A stretch of 64,000 nt of DNA from JASHUC01 sp963849095 (GCA_963849095.1 CAWKGA010000009.1:372001-436000), one strand, 5' to 3'; shown: positions 26,990-35,872, counted from the first letter of the stretch. Translations and numbers: made by a program. The notes: generated by a model from the sequence alone, not told the origin.

Positions 26990-29722
26990 TTACCGGCTGA
27001 CCTGGACGCTGTTTCCGCCGCCACCAAAGCCGGGGCCGCCAAGGCCTGGGGCACCAGGGCCTGAGCTGTCGCCGTAGGGGGGATTGGCACCGATACCGTT
27101 GGAGACCACCTTGACCCACAGCGCGTCCTTACCCTTGTAGTACGAGGTGGCGCCGGCCTCGCGCAGTGCATCCAGGCTGTCTTGCCTCGTACCCGAGGCT
27201 GCGGTGGTGAATCCCGGCAGCTCGAACAGCACCCACGAGCCGCGATTCAGTTCGCTGAGGCGCAGGGTCACGGACGGCCTTTTGGTGGTCACCTCGATCT
27301 CGGTACCGGCTCGTACGTTGGTGCGGGTCAAGTCGTATTGCTTGCCATTGCGGCTGAGAACGACTGGCGGCTGAGGAGGTCCCGGGGGACCGCCGAACCG
27401 CCGACCAGCCGGTGCGCCGGGCCCGCCACGACCCGCTGCCAGGCCAGGACCGGCGCCAGGGCCAGGACCGGTGGCTGCGCCGGGACCGGCGGGTGCGCCT
27501 CTGGCAGGACCTGCGCCACGAGCGCGGCCGAAACCGCCGAAACCACCGGGGCCGCCGGGGCCGCCGGGGCCGCCAATATCCAGGCGTCCAACATCGCCCT
27601 TGCATATGGCGGCGTTCCAAGTGGGCTTGATCTCACAGTCTCCCGTGTCAGCTGCGATGCTGTCGTTGACGCCGTCGTTGATGAGAACGTAGGAATTGGG
27701 GCCATCGCCGAACGAGCCGTCCACGTCGCGGATCACCGCGGTCTTGTAGGCCGTGCTTCCTCCATTGTCGCTGCCCCACTTGCGCTCCATCGGCGGGAAA
27801 TACACCGGCTTGGCGTTGATGAATTTCACGTGCTCGACGGAGTTGTTGGAGCTGACCCCGAAGCTGGTATACATCAGGTAAGAGATCGCTCCGGTCTTGC
27901 GAGTGGCGTTGTCCTCGAAATTCCGGAAGGTGACATTCTCCACGTCATGACGGTAATCGTAGAACTCGTAGCCGCGGATCGGGTAATCCGGCAGTGCGGG
28001 CTTCGGCAAGCTGCGGCCGTAAGCGATTTCCGCCGGCGTCCTGGGATTGCCGATGTTCTCCGTTTCGCCCACGACCAGCGAGTCGACGAGCCTTGACGTG
28101 AAGGCGTAACGACCGAATGCGCCGGACGCGTGCGTAAAGCCGATCGCGTTGTCGGCCAGCTTCACGTTCCTGAATACGTGCATCTCACCCCGGCCCCAGA
28201 TGCCGTTATTGCGGTTCTTGTAGGCGGTGAGATCCTCGAAGACCGATTCCACCGCCTTGCTGTTCGGGTCAGCGGGATTTTCAAGGCCGGTCTGCGAGCT
28301 GCCGGTGACGCCGAAAGTGAGATTGGGCGCAACGTTCCGGTCGAACATGAACGCGTCATAGTTGGAGTGGGCGACGTTGCCCTTGAACTCGCGGAATTTC
28401 GTTCGACGCGGCCAGGTTGCCTTGCTGATATCCGTGCCCTGAAACGCACCCGTCGGATGCTCCGGCAATGACATCCAGAAGCCGTTCGCCTCGGAACCCG
28501 CGGCCACGTTGTCCACGTAGGTGTTGTCCGGGTTGGTGATCCAGAAGGTCGCCACCGTGTTGTCCGAGGGAATCAGGATGTCCTTGGCAGCCTGGCCATT
28601 CGTTCCCGCCCGGTGCTCTCCGGCTGCAGCGAGGTTGGTGGGGATGCACGGTGCGGCCGGGTGGCACTTGGTGAGGATCCCCAGGTTGTGGACGAACTGG
28701 TTGCCGTGCTCGATGCCGTCTTCGAGGAAGAAGCAGTGGCCGATGGTGTTGTAGGTCACGTTGTTCTCGACGCGCACGAAATTCGTGCCATGCACGGTCA
28801 CGCAGCGGCTGTAGGTGTCGTGAATCGAGGAGTTCTCGATGTACTGCCCTTTCGCATCGCCGACCAGATGCCAGTGGACCGGATACCGGGCGAGATGCAT
28901 GTTCTGGCCCATCCGATTGAACTCGACGCCGGATATATACATCTTGCTCGTGACCAGGGCCATCACGTGCCCGCCGAAGAGCGTCTTGTCTGCATCCGGC
29001 GAAGCCTGGATCTTGATATTGCGCGTCAGCATGCCGACTTCGCCGCGTTCATCCACGCCGTAGGTGATCTTGCCGAAATGCATGTATTCCAGCTTCTTGT
29101 CGAGCGTGATCGTATTGCCCTTGATGGCGGCAATGGTTCGCCGCTCTGCCTGGTGGGGATCGAAATCCGTTGACGCGAGGACGATCACGTCACCGACCCG
29201 CCAGCCGGCGGCGTTCAGGACTTTTATCGCGTCGCTGCCTGCTTCGGCGGTCCTCGCCAGCTTGGTCCAGGAGTTTTTCCGGTCACCGTGCAGGCTCAGG
29301 GTTCCGCTCTCGACCATGATCCCGCGGTCACCCATGCCGTCTATCTCTTCACCGGGGACGTTGTCGGTGAGGGTGATGGTCGCCTTGCGCGTGTGGGGTT
29401 TGGCTTCGGTGCCGATTTCCAGTTCCCCGCGCACCACGATCCACTCGGTGGTCAGCTCGAGGTCGGCTTTGTCCGAGAAGCTGAGTTTGCCGGCGACAGT
29501 CAAACCATGCAGCGCCGGCGGACTGACATCGAGCACCACATCCCTGCCTTTTTCGATGGTGACCTTGTCGCCTGCGACCGGCACCTTGCCGCCCGGCCAG
29601 GTGGCAGGATCGGACCAGAGCGCCTGCTTGATGGCCGGCGTCTTCCCTTCCGCCTGCACGACGGCGAATACGCCGCCGAGAAGGACCAGTGCAACAAGGA
29701 ATGAGCGAATTTTCTTGCTCAT
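26990..29722 (-). CDS. Secreted G8-domain, beta-helix protein
   Basis: 910 residues from ATG 29722. Signal peptide MSKKIRSFLVALVLLGGVFA, cleaved near VQAEG. A G8 domain follows (LWSDPATWPGGKVPVAGD, VTIEKGRDVVLDV, TVAGKLSF, VVRGELEIGT), as in CEMIP/TMEM2, then a long parallel beta-helix region (HWHLVGDAKGQYIENSSIHD, VENNVTYNTIGHCFFLEDG). A Gly/Pro/Ala linker (roughly 705-780) leads to a C-terminal domain with NRGSWVLFELPGF and KDALWVKVV. CEMIP proteins act on hyaluronan; a polysaccharide substrate here is inference. A 3' remnant of a second such gene lies at 30924-31129. The longer frame to 29857 lacks the signal peptide context. Confidence 0.85.
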   Translation of the reverse strand: MSKKIRSFLVALVLLGGVFAVVQAEGKTPAIKQALWSDPATWPGGKVPVAGDKVTIEKGRDVVLDVSPPALHGLTVAGKLSFSDKADLELTTEWIVVRGELEIGTEAKPHTRKATITLTDNVPGEEIDGMGDRGIMVESGTLSLHGDRKNSWTKLARTAEAGSDAIKVLNAAGWRVGDVIVLASTDFDPHQAERRTIAAIKGNTITLDKKLEYMHFGKITYGVDERGEVGMLTRNIKIQASPDADKTLFGGHVMALVTSKMYISGVEFNRMGQNMHLARYPVHWHLVGDAKGQYIENSSIHDTYSRCVTVHGTNFVRVENNVTYNTIGHCFFLEDGIEHGNQFVHNLGILTKCHPAAPCIPTNLAAAGEHRAGTNGQAAKDILIPSDNTVATFWITNPDNTYVDNVAAGSEANGFWMSLPEHPTGAFQGTDISKATWPRRTKFREFKGNVAHSNYDAFMFDRNVAPNLTFGVTGSSQTGLENPADPNSKAVESVFEDLTAYKNRNNGIWGRGEMHVFRNVKLADNAIGFTHASGAFGRYAFTSRLVDSLVVGETENIGNPRTPAEIAYGRSLPKPALPDYPIRGYEFYDYRHDVENVTFRNFEDNATRKTGAISYLMYTSFGVSSNNSVEHVKFINAKPVYFPPMERKWGSDNGGSTAYKTAVIRDVDGSFGDGPNSYVLINDGVNDSIAADTGDCEIKPTWNAAICKGDVGRLDIGGPGGPGGPGGFGGFGRARGAGPARGAPAGPGAATGPGPGAGPGLAAGRGGPGAPAGRRFGGPPGPPQPPVVLSRNGKQYDLTRTNVRAGTEIEVTTKRPSVTLRLSELNRGSWVLFELPGFTTAASGTRQDSLDALREAGATSYYKGKDALWVKVVSNGIGANPPYGDSSGPGAPGLGGPGFGGGGNSVQVSR

Positions 29723-29895
29723 GGCATCAACCCCCCGTACTCGCATATGACCCGGTACCTGTCCCACAGCAAAGCGCGGCGGTCCCGCGAAGGACGTCGC
29801 ATGATGCGACGCTGTCGCGGCGCACGCAATCGGCAGCTGCGCTGTCAACCGGGCCAAGACCCATTATCCTGGTTCAAGTCACCCTCGGTGCAGGA

Positions 29896-30804
29896 CTATT
29901 TGCCCCCCGGTGCTCCTGGTGCTCTTGGTGCTCTTGGTGCTCCCTGTCCCGGCGGCCTCCCTCTCCCGCAGTTTGGCGTCGTGCAAACCGTGACCTCGTG
30001 GATGTAGCGATTCTTGCCGCCCTCAACCCGAAACATTTGGACGCTCGGGGTCCCCGGGCTGTCGGGTCCAAGTCCGGCATCGATCCAGGGGAAGTTGTAG
30101 AAGATGGCAACGGCGCCGACGGTCTCGTCGATGACGTAGCGGCGGTGGTTCGCGTTGATCTTCTGCGGGAACGCCCCCATGTTGCACGTATTGCCCTGCG
30201 GGTTCCGGGTGCCCGTGTACATGCGGCCCTCGAGCCGGGCGCAGGGCGTGCCATGCGGCACCTTGATCGCCGGGTTCCCCCAATTGTCCAGGTACGCGTC
30301 GGCCGCCGCCTGGATGACCTCTCGCGTGTCGCGCTTGTCCTTGGGGATCTCGCCCCACTTCTCATTCCGCGTGAAGCCAAGGTACTGGGTCGCGCCGAAC
30401 AGCCAGTCGCCCTTTTCCGTCACCACCGACTCCATCTTCGACACCTTGCCCTTCTTGGTCGCCTCCATGCGCGTGAGGATCACGTACGGGTGCGGGTCCG
30501 TGGCCGCCACCAGCTCCGTGAAGGCGGCGCATTGCTTCGTGTCGTAGAAACTGCGGGTGAAGTCGACCTTCAGGGCTCCGGCCAGCACGCCATTGGCAAC
30601 GTCCATGACCTTGTCGTTCTCCGCGTAGGACGAGCCGGCTGCGAAGGGCAGCTTCGTGGCGTCCCCGGCCTTTTGGGCCTCGACATACGCGTCAGCCACC
30701 TTCCGGAGCGTCTCGCGGGAGCATTCCGCCGAGGCATTTGATGCGAAGGCCACGCCGGCGAGGACGATTGAGCAGACTGTGATGGTGACTCTCATTCTTT
30801 TCAT
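29896..30804 (-). CDS. Secreted NTF2-like protein A with Gly/Pro tail
   Basis: 302 residues from ATG 30804, chosen because ggggagg lies 10 bases upstream. A signal peptide ends near FASNASA. The mature part appears to hold two NTF2/SnoaL-like units (CSRETLRKVADAYVEAQK near the start and REVIQAAADAYLDNWG in the middle), with GDWLFGATQYL and GTPCARLEG shared with the paralogue at 38949-39884. Four or more Cys suggest disulfides. The tail GRPPGQGAPRAPRAPGAPGG is low complexity. No enzyme activity can be assigned. The minus-strand G8 gene follows by 173 bases. Confidence 0.8.
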   Translation of the reverse strand: MKRMRVTITVCSIVLAGVAFASNASAECSRETLRKVADAYVEAQKAGDATKLPFAAGSSYAENDKVMDVANGVLAGALKVDFTRSFYDTKQCAAFTELVAATDPHPYVILTRMEATKKGKVSKMESVVTEKGDWLFGATQYLGFTRNEKWGEIPKDKRDTREVIQAAADAYLDNWGNPAIKVPHGTPCARLEGRMYTGTRNPQGNTCNMGAFPQKINANHRRYVIDETVGAVAIFYNFPWIDAGLGPDSPGTPSVQMFRVEGGKNRYIHEVTVCTTPNCGRGRPPGQGAPRAPRAPGAPGGK

Positions 30805-30923
30805 TTGCGCATGCCTCCCCGAATGCTTTGCGGCCATTGTATGCCGATTTCCCGCCCGCGTCCGCGGAGGGTGGATTTCGGCCTCAAGTCGGGGGGCTTT
30901 CGCTCATACGGCAGGATTGAAGC

Positions 30924-31129
30924 TTACCGGCTGGCCTCGACGGTGGTTCCACCACCAAGGCCGAGGGACCGTTGTCAGGGGAGACCACCTTGACCCAGAG
31001 TGCATTCTTGTCCTTGAAGTACGAGGTCTCGCTGGCCTTGCGCCGTGCATCCAGGCTGATCTGCTGCTGCCCTGAGGCTGCGGTGTTGAAGCCCGGCAGC
31101 TGGAAGATCACCCAGGAGCCTTCCGCGGC
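30924..31129 (-). pseudogene. 3' remnant of a second G8-type gene
   Basis: EGSWVIFQLPGFNTAASGQQ, then SYFKDKNALWVKVVSPDN closely follows the C-terminus of the G8-domain protein (RGSWVLFELPGFTTAASGTR, SYYKGKDALWVKVVSNG). After a frame change the ending GLGGGTTVEASR and a stop (30924-30926) match its ending GFGGGGNSVQVSR. Upstream of EGSW nothing of the gene remains; the promoter of the START-like gene lies beyond. This is a deletion remnant, not a coding gene. Confidence 0.8.
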
Positions 31130-31238
31130 CCGGGCGCACAGGTTCGGCACGGCGGGATACCGGCTGGTTATACTCCTCCGGCCAGTTCGACGCGCGCCGA
31201 TGCGGGCGTGACCGGTGGATTCATTCAAGGAGGGGTTC

Positions 31239-31898
31239 ATGAGAAACAAGTTCAGCAATGCAGCACTGTCCGCAGCTCTCGGCGCGTTGTGCGCGACGAC
31301 CGGCTTTGCACAGGCTCCGGGAACGGCGCCGCCCACCGGCAGCGTGGTGGTGGCCCATCCGACCTACACATCGATCCGGATGGAAGTGGACGTCAATCGT
31401 CCCGCGGCGGAAGTCTGGAACCGCGTGGGAAAGTTCTGCGACATCGGTGAGTGGCTGCAGGTGCCGTGCACGATCACGTCCGGCAAGGATGGTGAAGTCG
31501 GCGCCGTACGTTCCATCGGCCGCGAGGTCCTGGTGGGGAAGACGGACCTCTCGTACACCTATACGCAGCCGGTGACGGAAGGCCGACCGTACATCCTCTA
31601 TCACGGCACGCTGGAAGCGAAGCCGGTCACGGCGACCACGTCGAAGCTCTTCTACACCCTGATGTGGGACAACTCGACGTGCGCGGATGATGCCGCTCGC
31701 GAGCGGGACAAGGCCCAGCGCCGCCGGACGTTCCAGGGCGCGCTCAACAACATGAAGATTCTCGCCGAAGGCGGCACGTTGCCGCCCGGCCGTCCGGGCG
31801 GTCCAGGCGGTTGCTTTCCTCGCCGCGGAGCTGGTGGACCTGGTGGTCCCGGTGCACCCCGCGTTCCCGCCGCTCCCGGCGGTGGACAGCCCAGGTAG
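31239..31898 (+). CDS. Secreted START/SRPBCC-like protein with Gly/Pro tail
   Basis: 219 residues from ATG 31239, preceded at 7 bases by aaggagggg; a tatact box at 31169-31174 is a likely -10. A signal peptide ends near GFAQA. The core (VDVNRPAAEVWNRVGKFCDI, WLQVPCTIT, VGAVRSIGREVLVG, YTYTQPVTEGRPYILYHG, TTSKLFYTLMWD) is a polyketide cyclase/START-like fold that binds hydrophobic ligands in other members. The tail GRPGGPGG, GAGGPGGPGAPRVPAAPGG resembles those of neighbouring secreted proteins. Ligand unknown. It is transcribed away from the G8 cluster. Confidence 0.82.
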   Translation: MRNKFSNAALSAALGALCATTGFAQAPGTAPPTGSVVVAHPTYTSIRMEVDVNRPAAEVWNRVGKFCDIGEWLQVPCTITSGKDGEVGAVRSIGREVLVGKTDLSYTYTQPVTEGRPYILYHGTLEAKPVTATTSKLFYTLMWDNSTCADDAARERDKAQRRRTFQGALNNMKILAEGGTLPPGRPGGPGGCFPRRGAGGPGGPGAPRVPAAPGGGQPR

Positions 31899-32085
31899 TC
31901 GAGGTCGGGAGTCCGATCAACTGCGACTTTAGAAAGATCTCGCGCCGCAAAAAGCCCTGGCAATCCCGTGCCGGGGCTTGACGTCCAGGTCGATGAACGT
32001 TTGCGCACCGAGCGGCAACTCGACTTGGTCCCGCTCCGGCGCAGTGCGCTCCAGGTGCGCGAGGATCCCGGTGACGGGCACGTTC

Positions 32086-32490
32086 TTACGCCGCCGGCGT
32101 GACCAGTGGCACGGTGGGGAAATAGCCCCTGTAGCGACCGACATCGCGCGTCAGGATCGAGCACCTGACGACCGCCGCATGCGCGCCAATGAAGAAATCC
32201 GGCAGCACGCGCTGCCTGCTTCCTTTGCGGCGGCGGTACGCCAGGAACACCTTCCCGGCAAGAAACAGCGCTTCGCGCGGTATGACTTCCACCGCGAGCC
32301 CGGCTTCGGCGACCACCCGCTCCAGTTCTTCGATGCGCTCGAAGGCCATCGACAGCTCGGAATAGATCATGGCATTGATCGCCAGGCGGTCGGTGAGAGC
32401 CGCCGATTCCAGCTGCGCCTGTGACCATGCTGCCCATTTCGGATCATCTTCCAGGACATCGAGCAACACGTTGGTGTCAACCAGGATCAT
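32086..32490 (-). CDS. vapC: PIN-domain ribonuclease toxin
   Basis: 134 residues. PIN acidic residues are in place: MILVDTNVLLD (Asp 5), the central Glu of MIYSELS, and LPDFFIGAHA, LTRDVGRYRGYF near the C-terminus. VapC toxins cut structured RNAs such as tRNA or rRNA. It follows vapB by 4 bases. Intact. Confidence 0.92.
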   Translation of the reverse strand: MILVDTNVLLDVLEDDPKWAAWSQAQLESAALTDRLAINAMIYSELSMAFERIEELERVVAEAGLAVEVIPREALFLAGKVFLAYRRRKGSRQRVLPDFFIGAHAAVVRCSILTRDVGRYRGYFPTVPLVTPAA

Positions 32491-32494
32491 CGGT

Positions 32495-32731
32495 TCAGCC
32501 GCCGCGCGTCAGCGCCAGGATCTCCTCGGTCTTCATCTTGACGGTGGCCCGACCGCGGAGCCTGGCGAACACGCTCTTGCGCGCTTTGAAAGCGTGACCA
32601 GCCGGCCGCAGCAGGACCTCTCCGGTGCTCAGGCGCTCGAAGGTCACGGCCATGCCGGGCTTGAGCCCGAGATAGTCGCGCACGCGCTTGGGTACGGTGA
32701 CCTGCCCTTTGCTGGTTACGTTGGTTGCCAT
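32495..32731 (-). CDS. vapB: AbrB/MazE-type antitoxin
   Basis: 78 residues with the SpoVT/AbrB swapped-hairpin DNA-binding fold: TNVTSKGQVTVPKRVRDYLG, KPGMAVTFERLSTGEVLLRP. The C-terminal half should bind and block the VapC active site. ATG 32731 immediately precedes an inverted repeat likely bound by the VapBC complex. Confidence 0.92.
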   Translation of the reverse strand: MATNVTSKGQVTVPKRVRDYLGLKPGMAVTFERLSTGEVLLRPAGHAFKARKSVFARLRGRATVKMKTEEILALTRGG

Positions 32732-32733
32732 GG

Positions 32734-32765
32734 AAGTAATACCTCGCTCAATAGAAGTATTACTT
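32734..32765. promoter_or_regulatory. VapBC operator candidate
   Basis: aagtaatac at 32734-32742 is inverted as gtattactt at 32757-32765, 14 bases between, starting 2 bases before the vapB start. AbrB-type antitoxins bind such inverted repeats over their own promoter. Confidence 0.6.
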
Positions 32766-33014
32766 TACCGCGGTCTCGATCCACGGTCACGCGACCATCG
32801 GGTTCATGCAGGTGCAGCACCTCGAGTGCGAAAAAGCTGTTGGGAGCCAATCAGCCAAACCCATTAGGGACAGCGGCCTCGGCCGCAGCAAAAGTCCGAA
32901 TGTACAGGTGCAATCCGATCCTGCAAGCGATCATGAGCCGAAAGCCTAGACAAGTGGGGGCGTCCATGTACAGTTTGCGGTCATGGATGCGTATTTCGCG
33001 CAAGGAAGGCCAGC

Positions 33015-33059
33015 GTTTCACGGCAAGGCGGTCCACGGTTTCACACCATGACGGTCCAG
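33015..33059 (+). repeat. IS21 left-end internal repeats
   Basis: Two units (33015-33036 and 33037-33059), period about 22-23, matching the reverse complement of the right-end units (core tttcac...ggtcca). In IS21 elements such repeats bind the transposase. Confidence 0.8.
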
Positions 33060-33118
33060 TGCGCGTGATGCAGAGCGTGGTGACTTTCTCTCAGTGACGG
33101 CGGTAGGTCAAGACCTCG

Positions 33119-33184
33119 CCGGTTATCCACGGGCCCGCGTGCGGGCTCACGATAGCCCGTGCGCGCGGGCCGGTGGATAACCGG
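33119..33184. repeat. Long imperfect hairpin inside the IS
   Basis: ccggttatccac at 33119-33130 is perfectly inverted at 33173-33184, and most of the inner bases also pair. It lies between the left end and the 3' end of istB, so it may terminate istB transcription or shield the element from outside reads; no T-run is present. Confidence 0.55.
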
Positions 33185-33246
33185 AAGCGAGGGGGCTGAT
33201 CGGAGCGCGGTGGGATTTTTCCAGTGGTTGGCATCTCAGCGAGCTC

Positions 33247-34050
33247 CTATAACGCCCCAGGAGCGGTGATCTGGGTTGACCCCGGGCTGTGGGTACCCCC
33301 ATTTTTTGCGTTCTTGGGCCGTATCCCCCTGAGCTTACGGATCGACTCCCCGCTCAAGTTGAGGTGATAGGCATTGTGAACGACGCGATCCAAGATCGCA
33401 TCCGCCAGAGTGGGATCGTCCAGGAAGGCGTGCCATTGTTTGACATCGATCTGGCTAGTGATGATGGTGGCGGACTTGTCGTAGCGGTCATCGAGGATTT
33501 CCAGCAGGTCCCGCTTGCCCTGATCCGAGAGCGGGGCGATCGCGAAGTCATCGATCAGCAGAAGGTCCGCTCTGGCGAGGGCCCGCAGGAAGCTCGAGCG
33601 GCGTTGGAAGGCGTGGGCGCGGGCGAGCTCGTCGATCAGGCGTGGCAGACGGAAGCAGCGCACGTGGTAATTGGCGCGACAGGCCGCATGGGCGAGCGCA
33701 GCACCGACGAAGGACTTGCCGATGCCGGTGGGCCCGGTGATCAGCACGTTCAGGTGCCGGCCGATCCAGCCGAGGTCGCGCACGGTAGTGAGGAGCGCCG
33801 GGTCTAGATTGCGGGGGATGCGATGGTCGAGGTCCTCCAGGCAGGCCGGTTGCGGCAGGCTCGCCACGCGCAGCCGCATCGCGAGGCGGCAGTTGTCGCG
33901 CTCGGCGAGCTCGTGTTGCAGCAGCAGACCCAAGCGCTCCTCGAAGCGCAGCGCGGTCGCATCCGGGTCGCTCATCTGGCGTTCGAGGGCGGCGAGCATG
34001 CCATGGAGCTTGAGTTTTCCGAGCAGTTGTAGGAGCGGTTCGATCAACAT
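33247..34050 (-). CDS. istB: IS21 helper ATPase IstB
   Basis: 267 residues from ATG 34050 (MLIEPLLQLLGKLKLHG). DnaC-like AAA+ ATPase that remodels target DNA and activates the transposase. Walker A is GPTGIGKS (106-113), Walker B LLLIDDF, with TIITSQ as sensor. The frame extends upstream through istA sequence but the family N-terminus sets the start. It overlaps the istA stop by 7 bases. Confidence 0.94.
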   Translation of the reverse strand: MLIEPLLQLLGKLKLHGMLAALERQMSDPDATALRFEERLGLLLQHELAERDNCRLAMRLRVASLPQPACLEDLDHRIPRNLDPALLTTVRDLGWIGRHLNVLITGPTGIGKSFVGAALAHAACRANYHVRCFRLPRLIDELARAHAFQRRSSFLRALARADLLLIDDFAIAPLSDQGKRDLLEILDDRYDKSATIITSQIDVKQWHAFLDDPTLADAILDRVVHNAYHLNLSGESIRKLRGIRPKNAKNGGTHSPGSTQITAPGAL

Positions 34051-35606
34051 GGGGCGTCTCCTTCGAGGTTGATGGGCAGTTGGAAGTAATCGGCGCCGCG
34101 CACGTTCGGGTGAACCCCGAGCGTGGAGCGAGCCGGATCGTGGGAAGGGGAGCCGGGGCGCTTGATCAGCTCGGCGAGTGCCCCGTAGCCATACAGACCC
34201 AGTTCCAGGGCGAGGGCGGCGGTGTGCTCGAGTTTTTGCGGGCTGAAGTCCTGCGCGAGCCGCAAGACCCCGAGGCTCTCGCGGATGACTTCCCCGGGAT
34301 GGCGCTTGCGGCGCAGGAGCCGCTCGAGACACTGGCGGGTGGCGGGACCGACGTGTTCGGCGCGCTCGAGGAGCTTGTCGATGCCGAGGGCGAGATACGC
34401 GCGGTGCTCGGGTGGGCGATGTGCTTCGATCGTCAGGCGCTGGTAGCGGCGCGTAGCACGGGGGTGGCTTGCGATGAGCGCACCGCGCTGGAAGATCTCC
34501 ACCGTGTGGGCGGCGAGGCGGGCATCGACGTGCTGGCTGATCAGGCGGTAATGAACCGAGTAATACGCACGGGCGACTTCGATGTGATGGTCCGGATGGA
34601 CGCGGGCGCCGAGCTTCCACTCGGCATATTCGTAGCGCCGCACGGGCAGGGCTTGACAGGCCGGCCGCTCCTCGGCCTCAAATACGCTCTCCCGGCTGCC
34701 CTCGCGCTTCTGGAACGGTTCGGTGTTGATCGTGGTGACGATCTGTGCGATCGCGACATTGAGTTCGCCGAGCGAGAAGAACTGCCGGTCGCGCAAGCCC
34801 CCAAGCACCGCTCGTTCGGCCAGAAGCACGCCATTTTCCACGGCGGCCTTGTCGCGAGGCCGCCGCACGCGTGCTGGAAGCACCGCGAGCGAATAAAACT
34901 CGGCGAACTCCGCGTAGGAGCGGTTGAACTCGGGGTCGTACCGGCGTGCCTTCTTCACCGCCGTCGCGCAGTTATCGGGCACGATGGCGCGCGGGGCGAC
35001 GCCAAACGCCTCCAGTGCCCGCACGTGCGCGCCGAGCCAGTCCAGGGAGCTCTGCGTGCGGGTGGCTTCGGCGTAGAAGCGCGCGCTGTAGGGCCACACC
35101 GCCACGAACAACCACGCCTTCTGTACCGTCCCCGTGCTCGGATCGGTGAAGGGCGCCGGATCGCCGGCGTAATCGACGAACAGCCGATCCCCGGGGACAT
35201 GCGTGAGGGAAAGCGTGACGCCGCGGCTGCGCCGCCACTGCTGGAACTTCACGCAAAAAGCGGTGTACTTCAGCCCCTGCGGGTACTGCGCCAGGTACTC
35301 GCGCCAGAGCTGCCGGCGCGTGACGTGCTTGCGGCGCAGCTCGCGCTCGATCCACTCAAAATCCGGGACCGGCTGCACCGCAACGCCCGGCTTCGGCGGC
35401 GGATACAGCCGCGCATCGAGGGCCGCATCGTCGAGTTCCGCCGGCACCGGCCAGCCAACCTCGGCCCGCTCGGCGCGCCAGAGGCAGATCTGCACGCTCG
35501 AGCGCGCACAGCCGACACTGCGGGCAATCTCCCGCTCGCTAAACCCCTCGGCTTGCAGCCGCAAAATCTCTCGAATTCGGCGCACGGACAACCTCTCTTG
35601 AGCCAC
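34044..35606 (-). CDS. istA: IS21 transposase IstA
   Basis: 520 residues. N-terminal helix-turn-helix (SEREIARSVGCARSSVQ), then an RNase H-fold catalytic core with DDE residues Asp 145 (LFVDYAGD), Asp 211 (IVPDN) and Glu 257 (AAVENGV), and a C-terminal region of the Mu-type transposase class. All three acidic residues are present, so catalysis should be possible. Confidence 0.95.
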   Translation of the reverse strand: MAQERLSVRRIREILRLQAEGFSEREIARSVGCARSSVQICLWRAERAEVGWPVPAELDDAALDARLYPPPKPGVAVQPVPDFEWIERELRRKHVTRRQLWREYLAQYPQGLKYTAFCVKFQQWRRSRGVTLSLTHVPGDRLFVDYAGDPAPFTDPSTGTVQKAWLFVAVWPYSARFYAEATRTQSSLDWLGAHVRALEAFGVAPRAIVPDNCATAVKKARRYDPEFNRSYAEFAEFYSLAVLPARVRRPRDKAAVENGVLLAERAVLGGLRDRQFFSLGELNVAIAQIVTTINTEPFQKREGSRESVFEAEERPACQALPVRRYEYAEWKLGARVHPDHHIEVARAYYSVHYRLISQHVDARLAAHTVEIFQRGALIASHPRATRRYQRLTIEAHRPPEHRAYLALGIDKLLERAEHVGPATRQCLERLLRRKRHPGEVIRESLGVLRLAQDFSPQKLEHTAALALELGLYGYGALAELIKRPGSPSHDPARSTLGVHPNVRGADYFQLPINLEGDAPC

Positions 35607-35667
35607 CTTCGATCTCCTTCACAAGGGAAAGGAGACCACGGTAGCCGTGGTTGCCCTGCATCACGAA

Positions 35668-35781
35668 CTGGACCGACATGCCGTGAAACGCTGGACCGAC
35701 ATGCCGCGAAATCCCTGGCCGGCATGCCGTGAAATCCTGGACCGGCATGCCGTGAAACCGTGGACCGACATCGCGCGAATT
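35668..35781. repeat. IS21 right-end internal repeats (five units)
   Basis: Five direct copies of a ~23 bp unit begin at 35668, 35691, 35715, 35737 and 35760; the core reads ctggaccgacatgccgtgaa. The last abuts the terminal inverted repeat. There are no unique spacers, so this is not a CRISPR array. Confidence 0.88.
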
Positions 35782-35812
35782 ACGCAGTCATGGACTTTCG
35801 CACCCCAGCGAT

Positions 35813-35849
35813 TTGTGACAGTCAGGCAGTTGTGCTATATTTGTGCTAT
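35813..35849 (+). promoter_or_regulatory. Promoter and direct repeats of the RHH/ParE pair
   Basis: ttgtga (35813-35818) and tatatt (35836-35841), 17 bases apart, make a good sigma70 promoter. Two tgtgctat copies at 35831-35838 and 35842-35849, 11 bases in period, overlap the -10 and could be the antitoxin operator. The IS21 target duplication ends 18 bases before the -35. Confidence 0.6.
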
Positions 35850-35872
35850 GGGTACCGGAAAGGAACGCGACA

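Larger units (their letters stand above)
32988..35786 (-). mobile_element. IS21-family insertion sequence (2799 bp)
   Basis: Contains istA and istB overlapping by 7 bases, the IS21 hallmark. The ends are inverted: tgcgtatttcgcgc at 32988-33001 against gcgcgaattacgca at 35773-35786. Each end carries ~23 bp repeats of one consensus: two on the left and five on the right. The bases gtcatgga flank both ends directly (32980-32987 and 35787-35794), an 8 bp target duplication that fixes the borders. Both genes are open, so the copy may still be active. It sits just upstream of the RHH/ParE promoter. Confidence 0.93.

Noticed and set aside
29888..29950. Tandem ggtgctc repeats
   Set aside because: Explained by the coding sequence of the Gly/Ala/Pro tail of secreted protein A on the other strand.
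31929..32085. Possible gene remnant downstream of vapC
   Set aside because: Reads HLERTAPERDQVELPLGAQT in one frame but matches no family I recognise; too short to support.
32851..33036. 61-codon minus-strand frame at the IS left end
   Set aside because: Crosses the IS border and has no homology signature.
35668..35781. Possible CRISPR array
   Set aside because: Repeat period equals repeat length, no unique spacers; these are IS21 end repeats.
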